From UBA2336 sp049306095 (lineage in GTDB: Bacteria > Bacteroidota > Bacteroidia > Cytophagales > Cyclobacteriaceae), in the NCBI GenBank assembly GCA_049306095.1, contig JBAQPU010000059.1:1-64000 (forward strand): 64,000 nucleotides of DNA. The letters run 5' to 3'. The translations under genes were made by a program, and so were the position numbers. This document shows, one piece after another, positions 33,427 to 42,373 of this stretch. The stretch's first letter is position 1; each line of letters opens with the position of its first letter. A model generated the notes under the pieces. It had not been told where the DNA came from, ran no database searches, and was given only the letters and a program-made list of their open reading frames with translations.

Positions 33427-35363
33427 TGAAAAGAATTTTAGTCGTAATAATTGTTAGTGTGTTACTGCATGGTTGTGGTAACCATGCAGATAATGTCAAT
33501 TCTCCTTTTGAAAAAATCGGAGCGATCAATGAACAATATAAACGGCTCTTAATCACCGAAGTAAAACCCGAAGGTTGGATAAAAAGTCAAATTCAGGAAA
33601 ACCTCGATGGCTATACCGGCCGGCTTGACACCCTCGTGCCAAAATTGATTATGGATGATTTAATCTATAGTTCAAACCGATTAAGTGAGAAGGTGAAAAA
33701 TAAAGATGTCGGAGCCCTGGGCGATGCTGGCGATTGGCAGGTTCAATTTTTATGGTGGAACAGCGAAACACAAAGTAACTGGCGTGATGGGTACATCAGA
33801 AGCGCCATTATGGCGAATGATCAGCAGCATCTTAATAAACTAAAGCAGTATGTTGACTACATTCTGTCAACACAGGATGAAGATGGTTACATCGGTATTT
33901 ACGATAAAGACTTGCGTTATAAGTTTGATAACGAGAATGGCGAACTATGGGCTAAGTCGAGCGTGTTAAGAGGTTTGCTTGCCTGGTATGAATTCACCAT
34001 GGATAAAACCGTGTTGGCCGCCATTGAGCGTGCGGTTCAAAACATGATGGATAATTATCCTTTCAACAACTCGCACCCTTTTTATTCGAAGCAACCGAAT
34101 GTTGGCGGAATTTCACATGGCTTGACTATTACTGATGTGTTGGAGCATTTGTTTCGTTTAACAGGAAAAGTAGAGTACCGCGACTATTGCTTGTTTTTAT
34201 ACAAGGATTTCTCGGAACAAACACTCAATGAAGATGCTCAATACAAAAAGCTAACAACTGATTCATTAATGTTGAAAGGCCATGGTGTTCATACCTACGA
34301 ACACCTACGGAGTTTGGCGGCTGCCTATTATGCTTCCGGTAATCCGGATTTGAAACAAGCCTTAGATCATTTTCTTGAAAAAATAAAGATGGAAACAACC
34401 GCTTCCGGGGCAGGGGTTGGTGATGAGTGGATTGGTGGGCGGAAGGCAGATGCTACTTCTCGCGGATATGAATATTGTTCTATTCATGAATTGATGCACA
34501 GCTACATGGAACTGATGATAAAATCAGGGAGTAGTTCATTTGGTGACCAGGTCGAGCGTATTTTTTTCAACGCGGCACAAGGAGCCCGGCATCCGGAAAA
34601 GAGTTGCATCGCTTATTTGAAATCTGATAATTCATATTTTATGACAGGCGGCTTGAATGGCGATAACTCGGATAAAAATCAAACCCGTTATAGTTATTCA
34701 CCGGTTCACCAGGAAGCGGCAGTGTGCTGTGTGCCCAATGCCGGAAGAATTGCTCCGTATTATGTGCAGAACATGTGGCTGAGGAGTGATAATTCGCTGG
34801 TGGCTTCATTGCTTGGGCCGAGTACCGTTGAAACTTCAATAAATGGAAGTTCCGTTAAAGTTCACGAGCAAACCAATTATCCATATGAAAACGACATTCA
34901 TTTTGAAGTGACCTCCGATGCTGAATTTACGTTGAAGATCAGGAAGCCAAATTGGGCAACCCTCATGGGGGTATCTGAAGAGTTTAAAGATGAGGATGGC
35001 TTTATTGTGATTGCGAAAAAATGGAGCGGAACACAAACTGTTAAAGTTAAGTTTGCTCCAGAGGTTTCAACGCATGATGATGTTAACGGAGAAAAGTATT
35101 TTTCGTATGGTGCATTGGTGTTAGCCCACCCCATTGAGACGATTGAAGAGAAGGGAAAATCGTTTCCTATTCCCGGATATTATAATTACAAGTATTCCCC
35201 TGAAAACCTTCTGGTGTATCAGTATAACAAAGCAGGTGTTGCTTCAGATTTGTCAAAACTCTCTTTTAAAACGTTGTTACTGAATTCTGAAACGAAAAAG
35301 CTGGATAGTGTTGAGCTGGTGCCGATGGGAAAAACAATTTTAAGGCAGGTGACTTTTAAGTGA
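33426..35363 (+). CDS. GH127-type glycoside hydrolase lipoprotein (DUF1680, beta-L-arabinofuranosidase-like)
   Basis: A 645-residue protein with a signal peptide and lipobox (VSVLLHGC). The alpha/alpha-toroid body carries the GH127 zinc-cysteine site: YEYCSIHELMHSYMEL near residue 348, corresponding to the Glu-x-Cys pair, and AAVCCVPNAGR near 433, corresponding to the Cys-Cys pair. In the founding enzyme these residues bind zinc and one Cys is the nucleophile. A C-terminal beta region follows. Lipidation suggests periplasmic or surface location. Known members act on beta-L-arabinofuranosides, but many relatives are untested. Confidence 0.86.
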   Translation: MKRILVVIIVSVLLHGCGNHADNVNSPFEKIGAINEQYKRLLITEVKPEGWIKSQIQENLDGYTGRLDTLVPKLIMDDLIYSSNRLSEKVKNKDVGALGDAGDWQVQFLWWNSETQSNWRDGYIRSAIMANDQQHLNKLKQYVDYILSTQDEDGYIGIYDKDLRYKFDNENGELWAKSSVLRGLLAWYEFTMDKTVLAAIERAVQNMMDNYPFNNSHPFYSKQPNVGGISHGLTITDVLEHLFRLTGKVEYRDYCLFLYKDFSEQTLNEDAQYKKLTTDSLMLKGHGVHTYEHLRSLAAAYYASGNPDLKQALDHFLEKIKMETTASGAGVGDEWIGGRKADATSRGYEYCSIHELMHSYMELMIKSGSSSFGDQVERIFFNAAQGARHPEKSCIAYLKSDNSYFMTGGLNGDNSDKNQTRYSYSPVHQEAAVCCVPNAGRIAPYYVQNMWLRSDNSLVASLLGPSTVETSINGSSVKVHEQTNYPYENDIHFEVTSDAEFTLKIRKPNWATLMGVSEEFKDEDGFIVIAKKWSGTQTVKVKFAPEVSTHDDVNGEKYFSYGALVLAHPIETIEEKGKSFPIPGYYNYKYSPENLLVYQYNKAGVASDLSKLSFKTLLLNSETKKLDSVELVPMGKTILRQVTFK

Positions 35364-35397
35364 GTAGAAGGGATTTCTAAATTTTGTATATCAGCCT

Positions 35398-36939
35398 ATG
35401 AAAAAGACTTTGTTTGTTTTTTTGCTATTGATGGCATCGACTGCTCAGGTCAACGCGCAGGAAGTTATCTACCACGTGTTTCAACGAAGTTTTTTCGATA
35501 GCAATGGAGACGGCCATGGAGATTTAAAGGGTATGCAGGTAAAACTGGATTACCTGCAGAACCTGGGTGTTACTTCTATTTTGTTAACACCACTCTATCA
35601 ATCTGTGTTCTACCATAATTATTTCGCTGCCGATTTTGAAAAAATCGATGCTGAATATGGAACGATGGACGAGTACCTGAGTTTGGTAAAGGAAGTCCAC
35701 AAGCGGGGCATGAAAATTTACCAGGATGTAGAGATGCAATATGTCACTCATGAGCATCCCTGGTACGCAGACTCATTTAATAACCCTACCTCTAAATATT
35801 CCAAGTATGTGTACTATGACGACAGCCTGAATCAAAAACCTTTTTTCTTTTACAATATTCCGGAGTTTACAACATACAATAACCTGAAGCAAAAAATTGT
35901 CGTGGTGAATATGAATAGCCCCGAAGTTAGAAAATATACGTTCGATGTGTTGAATTTCTGGGTGGATCCGAATAGAGACGGAAAGTTTGATGATGGCATT
36001 GATGGTTTTCGGTTCGATCACATGATGGATGACCTCGATAATTTTAAAAAACTTCCAAATCTGTTTAAAAATTTCTGGACGCCAGTTGTGCTTGACCTGA
36101 AGAGAACAAACCCGACTATCACCATTATTGCCGAACAGGCAAATTGGTTTTCTTTGGGAAGAGAATATTTTAAAAATGCGGAAGTAGATCGTGTATTTGC
36201 TTTTTACCTGAGTTGGGCAATTGAACAGTTTAATAAAAAGGAACTTGCCAAAGCGGCCGATAGCGTGCTGACAAAAAACCCGGTCGGCAAAGATCAGATT
36301 GTGTTTATCGAAAATCACGACACACGCAGAATTGCTTCGGTGCCGGGTATGAATACCGAAAAACTTAAAGTTGCGGCTACGTTGAATCTTCTGATAGGCG
36401 GAGTGCCGTTAATTTATTATGGCCAGGAATTAGGCATGAGAGGAAAACAAATGAAAGGCGCAACGGATGGAAATGATATTTCCATCCGCGAAGCTTTTGA
36501 ATGGACAGCCAACGCAAAAGGCGATGGGATGGCATTTTGGTATAAAGATACTGGGCCATGGTGGGATAGTACCTACGTGAAAGCAAACGATGGGATTTCT
36601 TTAGAGGAAGAAATCAACAACCCTGAATCGCTTTGGAGCCATTACAAAAAGATAATCGCCCTCAGAAAGTCGAGCCCGGCCCTCTGCAAAGGAGCGTATA
36701 AGCTGGTTGAGAACAACAACGATCAGGTGTTTAGTTTTCTTCGTTATTCTGAATCTGATATGGTGTTGGTTGTTGTAAATCTTTCAGCTGTTCCTCAGGC
36801 TACTGAGGTAAAAACGAATGACTTTGGAAAATCTAAATTTGTAAGTCTGCTGACTGGCGAGATGAAAAAAGTTACCAATGCCAATCTTACGATTGACCTG
36901 AAACCATACGGGGCTCAGGTATACCGACTTGGTAAGTAA
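35398..36939 (+). CDS. GH13 alpha-amylase family protein, exported
   Basis: A 513-residue secreted enzyme (signal peptide KKTLFVFLLLMASTAQVNAQ). The GH13 barrel shows the nucleophile Asp in GFRFDHM, the acid/base Glu in IIAEQANW and the third Asp in IENHDTRR. Region I, usually DxVxNH, reads DVEMQY here, so the conserved Asn and His are replaced by Gln and Tyr, as may be typical of a Bacteroidota subgroup. A C-terminal beta domain follows. It lies 34 bases after the GH127 gene, probably in the same operon. The likely target is an alpha-glucan or related oligosaccharide, but the altered region I leaves this open. Confidence 0.85.
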   Translation: MKKTLFVFLLLMASTAQVNAQEVIYHVFQRSFFDSNGDGHGDLKGMQVKLDYLQNLGVTSILLTPLYQSVFYHNYFAADFEKIDAEYGTMDEYLSLVKEVHKRGMKIYQDVEMQYVTHEHPWYADSFNNPTSKYSKYVYYDDSLNQKPFFFYNIPEFTTYNNLKQKIVVVNMNSPEVRKYTFDVLNFWVDPNRDGKFDDGIDGFRFDHMMDDLDNFKKLPNLFKNFWTPVVLDLKRTNPTITIIAEQANWFSLGREYFKNAEVDRVFAFYLSWAIEQFNKKELAKAADSVLTKNPVGKDQIVFIENHDTRRIASVPGMNTEKLKVAATLNLLIGGVPLIYYGQELGMRGKQMKGATDGNDISIREAFEWTANAKGDGMAFWYKDTGPWWDSTYVKANDGISLEEEINNPESLWSHYKKIIALRKSSPALCKGAYKLVENNNDQVFSFLRYSESDMVLVVVNLSAVPQATEVKTNDFGKSKFVSLLTGEMKKVTNANLTIDLKPYGAQVYRLGK

Positions 36940-37457
36940 AATAATTCTCCCGGCTTCGTGTTACAAATAGTTTCTCCCAGCCCTGAACATCCCCGGCCTG
37001 ATCATCCCCGGCTTCATGCCGGGGTCTCTATCAATCCTTTAAGATTTATCAATGCCTTATTCCGCGAAGAATAGAAGAAATGATGTAAAGATCGCGGCAC
37101 AGGGCCGCGAATAGTAAATCCCCGGCCTTGTGCCGGGGTCTCTATCAATCCTTGAAGATTTATCAATGCCTTATTCCGCGAAGAATAGAAGAAGTGATGT
37201 AAGATCGCGGCACGAGGCCGCGAATAATATATCCCCGGCTTCATGCCGGGGTCTCAACGAGTTATGAGGTTTTTCACAGCACTAAGGCTGTGGAGATATA
37301 GACATAGAATGACGTGAGGTCGCGGCACGAGGCCGCGAATAATATATCCCCGGCCTTGTGCCGGGGTCTTAAAGAATATAGTTTAGATAGATCGCGCAAC
37401 ATGTTCGCGAATAATGAGGTGAGACCGCAGCTCAAGGCCACGAATAGGGCTCACGTC
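36940..37457. repeat. tandem array of two-hairpin GC-rich palindromic repeats
   Basis: Four units of about 113-115 bases start at 37005, 37119, 37232 and 37347, the last degenerate and shorter. Each has hairpin A (CCCCGGC-YTNRT-GCCGGGG) followed by GTCTC, a variable spacer, then hairpin B (TCGCGGCACGAGGCCGCGA) and ATAATATAT. Units 1 and 2 also share their spacer almost exactly; units 3 and 4 do not. Partial copies precede 37005. No gene is supported here: an open frame at 37014-37244 only translates the repeats. Confidence 0.88.
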
Positions 37458-39770
37458 TCACTTCTTAAACTTATCTCTCAACATCGCCAGCTTTTCTTCC
37501 ATACTAAACTCTTTCTCTTTTGGTTTTGCCGACTTGAAGTCGCGTTTAGGCGCTGAACCAGACTTAGTATTCGGCTTGCCTTTTGGTGCAGATTTGTGTC
37601 CCACACCCAATGGAACCTGATCAGCAAAAGGATTGGCTTTCATGGATAGTCCGATACGCTTGCGCTCAACATCAACCTCTACAACCGTAACATGTACCTT
37701 TTGTGCTACACTCACCGCTTCCTTCGGATCTTTAATAAATTTATCTGCCAAATGACTGATGTGTACCAAACCATCCTGGTGAACACCAATATCTACAAAC
37801 GCGCCAAAGTTGGTAACGTTGGTAACAATCCCCGGCAGTTTCATTCCAAGCTTCAGATCGGCAATGGTGTTAACGCCATCCGTAAAGCTAAACACTTCAA
37901 AGACTTTACGTGGATCGCGGCCCGGCTTTTCAAGTTCCGAGAGAATATCGGTGAGCGTGGGTAAGCCTGTTTTCTCGGTTACATATTTTTTCAGGTCAAG
38001 CTGCTTGCGCAACTCTGTACTCGTCATCAGATCACCAATTGAGCAATTTAAATCTTTCGCCATCTGGTTTACGATGGGATAACTTTCAGGGTGCACAGCA
38101 CTGGCATCCAAAGGATTCTTGGATTCATGAATGCGTAGGAAACCTGCAGCCTGCTCAAATACCTTTTCACCAAAACGTGTCACGTTCATTAGCCCTGCCC
38201 GGTCTTTGAATGGTCCGTGTTGATTTCTGTATTCAACAATGTTCTTCGCAAGGGCAGGAGTTAATCCTGATACGTAGGAGAGAAGTTCTTTACTGGCGGT
38301 GTTCACTTCAACGCCAACTGAGTTCACGCAACTGATCACTACATCATCCAATCCTTGTTTTAATTTAGACTGATCAACATCGTGCTGATATTGACCGACA
38401 CCAATGGATTTAGCGTCAATCTTCACAAGTTCGGCAAGCGGATCAACCAACCGTCTTCCAATCGAAACGGCACCACGCACGGTAACATCTTTATCAGGAA
38501 ACTCTTCGCGGGCTACATCCGATGCGGAGTACACCGATGCTCCGCTTTCATTCACCATCACAATGATGATCTTGTTTGGTAAGCCAATTGCCTTTACAAA
38601 AGATTCAGTCTCGCGGCTGGCGGTTCCGTTGCCAATGGCAATGGCTTCAATGGCGAATTTCTCGCTCAGATTTTTAATCAGTATTCCAGCCTTAGCAGCT
38701 TCGCGTTGTGGTTCGTGTGGATAAATCACGTCATGGTGAAGCAGTTTTCCCTGCTTATCGAGACAAACTACTTTGCAACCGCTTCTAAAACCCGGATCGA
38801 GCGCCAATACGTTCTTCTGTCCCAAAGGAGCGGCTAATAAAAGCTCTTTCAGATTGGAAGCAAACACTTTGATCGCTTCTTCATCCGCTTTCATTTTTGA
38901 TTCCATCCTGATCTCTGTTTCCAGAGAGGGGCGGAGTAATCGTTTATAACTATCTTTTACAGCAAGCTCGACTTGCTCACTTGCAGCGTTTTTATTCTTT
39001 ATAAACTGCCGATTTAATAACCCAACAGCCACTTCTTCTTCTGGCATAATATCCAGAGAGAGAAATCCTTCTTTTTCGCCTCTACGAAGCGCCAATAAAC
39101 GATGAGATGGAGCTTTGGCAATGGGCTCAGTCCATTCAAAGTAATCTTTGAATTTTTGGGCATCTGCTTCCTTGCCTTTGAATACCTTTGAGGTAACGGT
39201 TCCTTCGCTCCAGAATAACTCACGAAGCTTTTTGCGAGCATCTGGATTTTCACTTATCCATTCAGCAATTATATCGCGGGCGCCATCGAGTGCTTCTTGT
39301 AAATCAGCAACACCCTTTTCTGTACTGATGAATGTTTGAGCGAATTCGTCTATATTAAATTTCTCTTGATCAAATATTTTCTGTGCCAGCGGCTCAAGTC
39401 CCTTTTCTTTGGCAACGCTTGCGCGGGTCTTGCGCTTCGGTCGGTAGGGCAGGTAAATATCTTCCAACTCAGCCAGTGTCTGCGCATTTACGATCAGGCC
39501 CATCAACTCTGGGGTGAGCTTGCCCTGTTTTTCAATGGATGTGATAACTGCTTCTCTCCGTTTATCGAGTTCCTGGAGTTGTTCTATACGGTCGCGGATG
39601 GTGGTGATCATCACCTCATCCATACTGCCTGTCATTTCCTTCCGGTAGCGGGATATAAAGGGTACGGTTGATCCTTCTGTTAATAATTCGGCAACGGCCC
39701 GAACATGTTTTAGTGACTGCGATAATTCTTTGGCAATTTGATCCGTCCAGCGTAGTAAATTCTCTTCCAT
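37458..39770 (-). CDS. tex: Tex family RNA-binding transcription accessory protein
   Basis: A 770-residue cytoplasmic nucleic-acid-binding protein. In order it has a helical N-terminal domain with TVPFISRYRKEMTGSMDE, a YqgF/RNase H-like domain (VLALDPGFRSGCKVVCLD), helix-hairpin-helix repeats (ELLSYVSGLTPALAKNIVEYRN), and an S1 domain (GIVTNVTNFGAFVDIGVHQDGLVHIS) at about 640-710. The C-terminus is lysine-rich. Tex proteins bind RNA polymerase or RNA and affect transcription and antibiotic tolerance in several bacteria. Length and motif order are normal. Confidence 0.93.
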   Translation of the reverse strand: MEENLLRWTDQIAKELSQSLKHVRAVAELLTEGSTVPFISRYRKEMTGSMDEVMITTIRDRIEQLQELDKRREAVITSIEKQGKLTPELMGLIVNAQTLAELEDIYLPYRPKRKTRASVAKEKGLEPLAQKIFDQEKFNIDEFAQTFISTEKGVADLQEALDGARDIIAEWISENPDARKKLRELFWSEGTVTSKVFKGKEADAQKFKDYFEWTEPIAKAPSHRLLALRRGEKEGFLSLDIMPEEEVAVGLLNRQFIKNKNAASEQVELAVKDSYKRLLRPSLETEIRMESKMKADEEAIKVFASNLKELLLAAPLGQKNVLALDPGFRSGCKVVCLDKQGKLLHHDVIYPHEPQREAAKAGILIKNLSEKFAIEAIAIGNGTASRETESFVKAIGLPNKIIIVMVNESGASVYSASDVAREEFPDKDVTVRGAVSIGRRLVDPLAELVKIDAKSIGVGQYQHDVDQSKLKQGLDDVVISCVNSVGVEVNTASKELLSYVSGLTPALAKNIVEYRNQHGPFKDRAGLMNVTRFGEKVFEQAAGFLRIHESKNPLDASAVHPESYPIVNQMAKDLNCSIGDLMTSTELRKQLDLKKYVTEKTGLPTLTDILSELEKPGRDPRKVFEVFSFTDGVNTIADLKLGMKLPGIVTNVTNFGAFVDIGVHQDGLVHISHLADKFIKDPKEAVSVAQKVHVTVVEVDVERKRIGLSMKANPFADQVPLGVGHKSAPKGKPNTKSGSAPKRDFKSAKPKEKEFSMEEKLAMLRDKFKK

Positions 39771-39863
39771 AATTCAAACAGGGAGCAAAATTAGGAGAAG
39801 GTTTTTTACCTGCAATACGTATATTAAAGCATTATTTGACTAAACTCTACCAACCCTAAACCT

Positions 39864-40568
39864 ATGTCCCCTTACCTCGCAGAATTTTTTGGCACCATGT
39901 TACTCATTGTATTAGGGGATGGCGTGGTGGCCGGTGTTGTGTTGAAAGGAACTAAATCGGAAAATGCAGGATGGATTACCATTGTACTGGGTTGGGGCCT
40001 GGCCGTTACGCTCGCCATTTATGCGGTAGGAAATATCAGTGGCGGGCACTTGAATCCTGCGATAACGATTGCCCTTGCCTGGTCGGGTAGTTTTGAATGG
40101 AATCTTGTACCCGGCTATTGCCTTGCGCAATTTGCAGGTGCCTTTGTGGGTGCGGTGTTGGTATGGATTCATTATTTACCTCATTGGGGCAAGACCGATT
40201 CAGCCGAGACCAAGCTGGCCGTATTTAGTTCGGCACCGGCTGTTCGATCTACTTTCAACAACTTGATCAGTGAAGTCATTGGAACTATGGTGCTGGTGTT
40301 TGCGCTGATGTTCCTCGGAGCGAATACTTTCTCAGAAGGGTTGAAGCCCTTGGTTGTCGGAGGGTTGATTGTTTCTATTGGTCTAAGCCTTGGAGGCACA
40401 ACAGGATTTGCCATTAATCCCGCGCGAGACCTGGGTCCGCGTATCGCACATTTTATTTTGCCGATTCCCGGAAAGGGTTCGTCCGATTGGAGTTATTCCT
40501 GGATACCCGTTGTTGGTCCCGTGATTGGCGGTTTGCTAGGTGTGTGGGTATATCAATTGTTTTTTTAA
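39864..40568 (+). CDS. glpF: glycerol uptake facilitator (MIP/aquaporin family)
   Basis: A 234-residue six-helix channel. Both half-helix motifs are present: GHLNPAIT and INPARDLGPR. The Asp right after the second NPAR is typical of glycerol-conducting members, not strict water channels. It is the first of three glycerol genes on the plus strand (glpF, glpD, glpK), with gaps of 114 and 53 bases. The Tex gene is divergent, so the 93-base gap before it should hold the glp promoter, although no convincing box is seen. Confidence 0.93.
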   Translation: MSPYLAEFFGTMLLIVLGDGVVAGVVLKGTKSENAGWITIVLGWGLAVTLAIYAVGNISGGHLNPAITIALAWSGSFEWNLVPGYCLAQFAGAFVGAVLVWIHYLPHWGKTDSAETKLAVFSSAPAVRSTFNNLISEVIGTMVLVFALMFLGANTFSEGLKPLVVGGLIVSIGLSLGGTTGFAINPARDLGPRIAHFILPIPGKGSSDWSYSWIPVVGPVIGGLLGVWVYQLFF

Positions 40569-40682
40569 TAGCCTGCCAGAGAGCATGGCAATACTTGTTT
40601 CGGGTTGAAAAATCAGTCTTGAAAATCCTTTAATCCAGAACATCCTGATCCAGACAATTATGCTTAGTTTGGCGTACATACT

Positions 40683-42320
40683 ATGCAATTCTCATTCTTC
40701 AGTCGTCAGGCAACACTTCAAAAGTTTATAACAATACAATACGATATGGTTGTAATCGGAGGGGGTATAACCGGTGCGGGTATTGCCCTGGATGCATCCT
40801 TGCGCGGATTGAGAGTAGCGCTTGTAGAGAAACACGACTTTGCATATGGTACCAGCAGCCGCTCTACTAAATTGATTCATGGTGGCCTTCGTTACTTAAA
40901 GCAATTTGAATTCGGGTTGGTTAAAGAAGTGGGTAGCGAACGGGCCATCGTTCATAAGCTGGCGCCCCACCTGACGGTTGCCGAAAAAATGCTGCTCCCA
41001 TTAAATGAAGGCAGGGGCATGGGAAGCTTGCTCACTTCCTTCGGGTTGAAATTATACGATTGGCTCGCGGGAGTTAAGCCGGAAGATCAGCGGAGAATGC
41101 TGACACGCAGGCAAACTCTTAAAGCAGAGCCCCTGCTAAAACCAGATGATATAAAAGGAAGTGGTTTATATGCAGAATATCGAACCGATGATGCACGCCT
41201 GACCATTGAAATCATGAAGACTGCCGCCAACAGTGGTGCTCACGTTCTCAACTATTGTGAAGTAACCGCTTTTATCTATGATCATGGAAAGATTGTTGGC
41301 GCTGGAATAAAAGATATTCTGTCTGGTGAAAAATATGAAATTCAGGCGCAATCGGTGGTAAATGCTACCGGCCCCTGGGTAGATCACTTGCGAGAGATGG
41401 ATCTCTCCAAAAAGGGAAAGCAGTTACACCTGACAAAAGGAGTCCATCTGGTTGTTGCGCGTGAAAAACTTCCGATCAAACAGGCAATTTATTTCGATGT
41501 TCCTGATGGTAGAATGATTTTTGCGATTCCACGTGGAAAAACTACCTACATCGGCACAACCGATACTGATTACCACGAAAAGCAGGAAGACGTGCGAACA
41601 TTACAGGAAGACGCTGAGTATTTGCTGCATGCTGTCAATGAAACGTTCCCTTCTGTTAACCTTCAGCTAACCGATATTGAGTCGAGCTGGGCTGGCTTGC
41701 GACCACTCATTCATGAAGAAGGAAAATCGGCATCCGAGCTTTCGCGTAAAGATGAAATTTTCGTTTCAGATTCTGGCCTGATTTCGATGGCAGGCGGCAA
41801 ATTAACCGGTTATCGGAAAATGGCGGAACGGGCTGTAGACATGGTGATCAAACGATCCTTTGAAGATCGAAAATTAAAAACATCTGAAACAGATAAAAAG
41901 AAGCTGGTGGGTGCAGAGTTTAAAAATGCCAGGCAAGTTGTTGCCTACATTCGACTACTTGAAAAGCAATTGAAATCGTGTGGGTTACATCAGTATGCGA
42001 ACTATCTTGTTTATAACTATGGAAAGCAAACCGAGACAATTTTAAACTACATGACCCAGTTGCCTGATGAGAAAGATGATCTGGCACTGGCAAAATCTGA
42101 GTTATGGTTTTGTATGCATTATGAGATGGTGGTTTTCCCGTTGGATTTTTTTATTCGAAGAACCGGAATGCTTTTCTTTCATATTCAGCGAATGAAAAAT
42201 TTTATGAATCCACTTTTAGACGATTTCAAATTGTATTTCGGCTGGAGCAATGACCGATGTAAAGAAGAGTTGAATAAATTAAATCAAGCGATTAACGAAG
42301 CAACACTCAGTAATTCCTAA
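40683..42320 (+). CDS. glpD: aerobic glycerol-3-phosphate dehydrogenase
   Basis: Oxidises glycerol-3-phosphate to dihydroxyacetone phosphate at the membrane and passes electrons to quinone. The 545-residue flavoprotein has the FAD dinucleotide fold VVIGGGITGAGIALDA near residue 25, HGGLRYLKQFEFGLV, and DARLTIEIMKTA. The C-terminal helical cap is present. The unusual extra N-terminal 20 residues before the FAD fold come from the annotated ATG; no nearer start is evident. It lies between glpF and glpK. Confidence 0.93.
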   Translation: MQFSFFSRQATLQKFITIQYDMVVIGGGITGAGIALDASLRGLRVALVEKHDFAYGTSSRSTKLIHGGLRYLKQFEFGLVKEVGSERAIVHKLAPHLTVAEKMLLPLNEGRGMGSLLTSFGLKLYDWLAGVKPEDQRRMLTRRQTLKAEPLLKPDDIKGSGLYAEYRTDDARLTIEIMKTAANSGAHVLNYCEVTAFIYDHGKIVGAGIKDILSGEKYEIQAQSVVNATGPWVDHLREMDLSKKGKQLHLTKGVHLVVAREKLPIKQAIYFDVPDGRMIFAIPRGKTTYIGTTDTDYHEKQEDVRTLQEDAEYLLHAVNETFPSVNLQLTDIESSWAGLRPLIHEEGKSASELSRKDEIFVSDSGLISMAGGKLTGYRKMAERAVDMVIKRSFEDRKLKTSETDKKKLVGAEFKNARQVVAYIRLLEKQLKSCGLHQYANYLVYNYGKQTETILNYMTQLPDEKDDLALAKSELWFCMHYEMVVFPLDFFIRRTGMLFFHIQRMKNFMNPLLDDFKLYFGWSNDRCKEELNKLNQAINEATLSNS

Positions 42321-42327
42321 TTTAAAA

Positions 42328-42350
42328 TTCAAAATTTTGAACCTTGAATT
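42328..42350. other. palindromic AT-rich spacer between glpD and glpK
   Basis: TTCAAAATTTTGAA (42328-42341) is a perfect 14-base palindrome, nested in a looser AATTCAA...TTGAATT pair. It lies in the 53-base glpD-glpK gap. It resembles the TTCAAAGTTC-type repeats near 11511 and may be a short dispersed element or a weak regulatory site. Confidence 0.4.
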
Positions 42351-42373
42351 GCTATAAGACATAAATTGAATCA

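Noticed and set aside
35773..36318. Minus-strand open frame of 181 codons
   Set aside because: It lies wholly opposite the GH13 gene, whose catalytic motifs are intact, and has no recognisable domain; it is an antisense shadow.
37014..37244. Minus-strand open frame of 76 codons with internal duplicated sequence
   Set aside because: It translates only the tandem two-hairpin repeats; the internal duplication reflects the DNA repeat, and there is no start-context or family match.
36940..37457. Possible CRISPR array
   Set aside because: Units are over 100 bases, spacers vary by degeneration and not by unique inserts, each unit is a pair of hairpins, and no cas gene is near.
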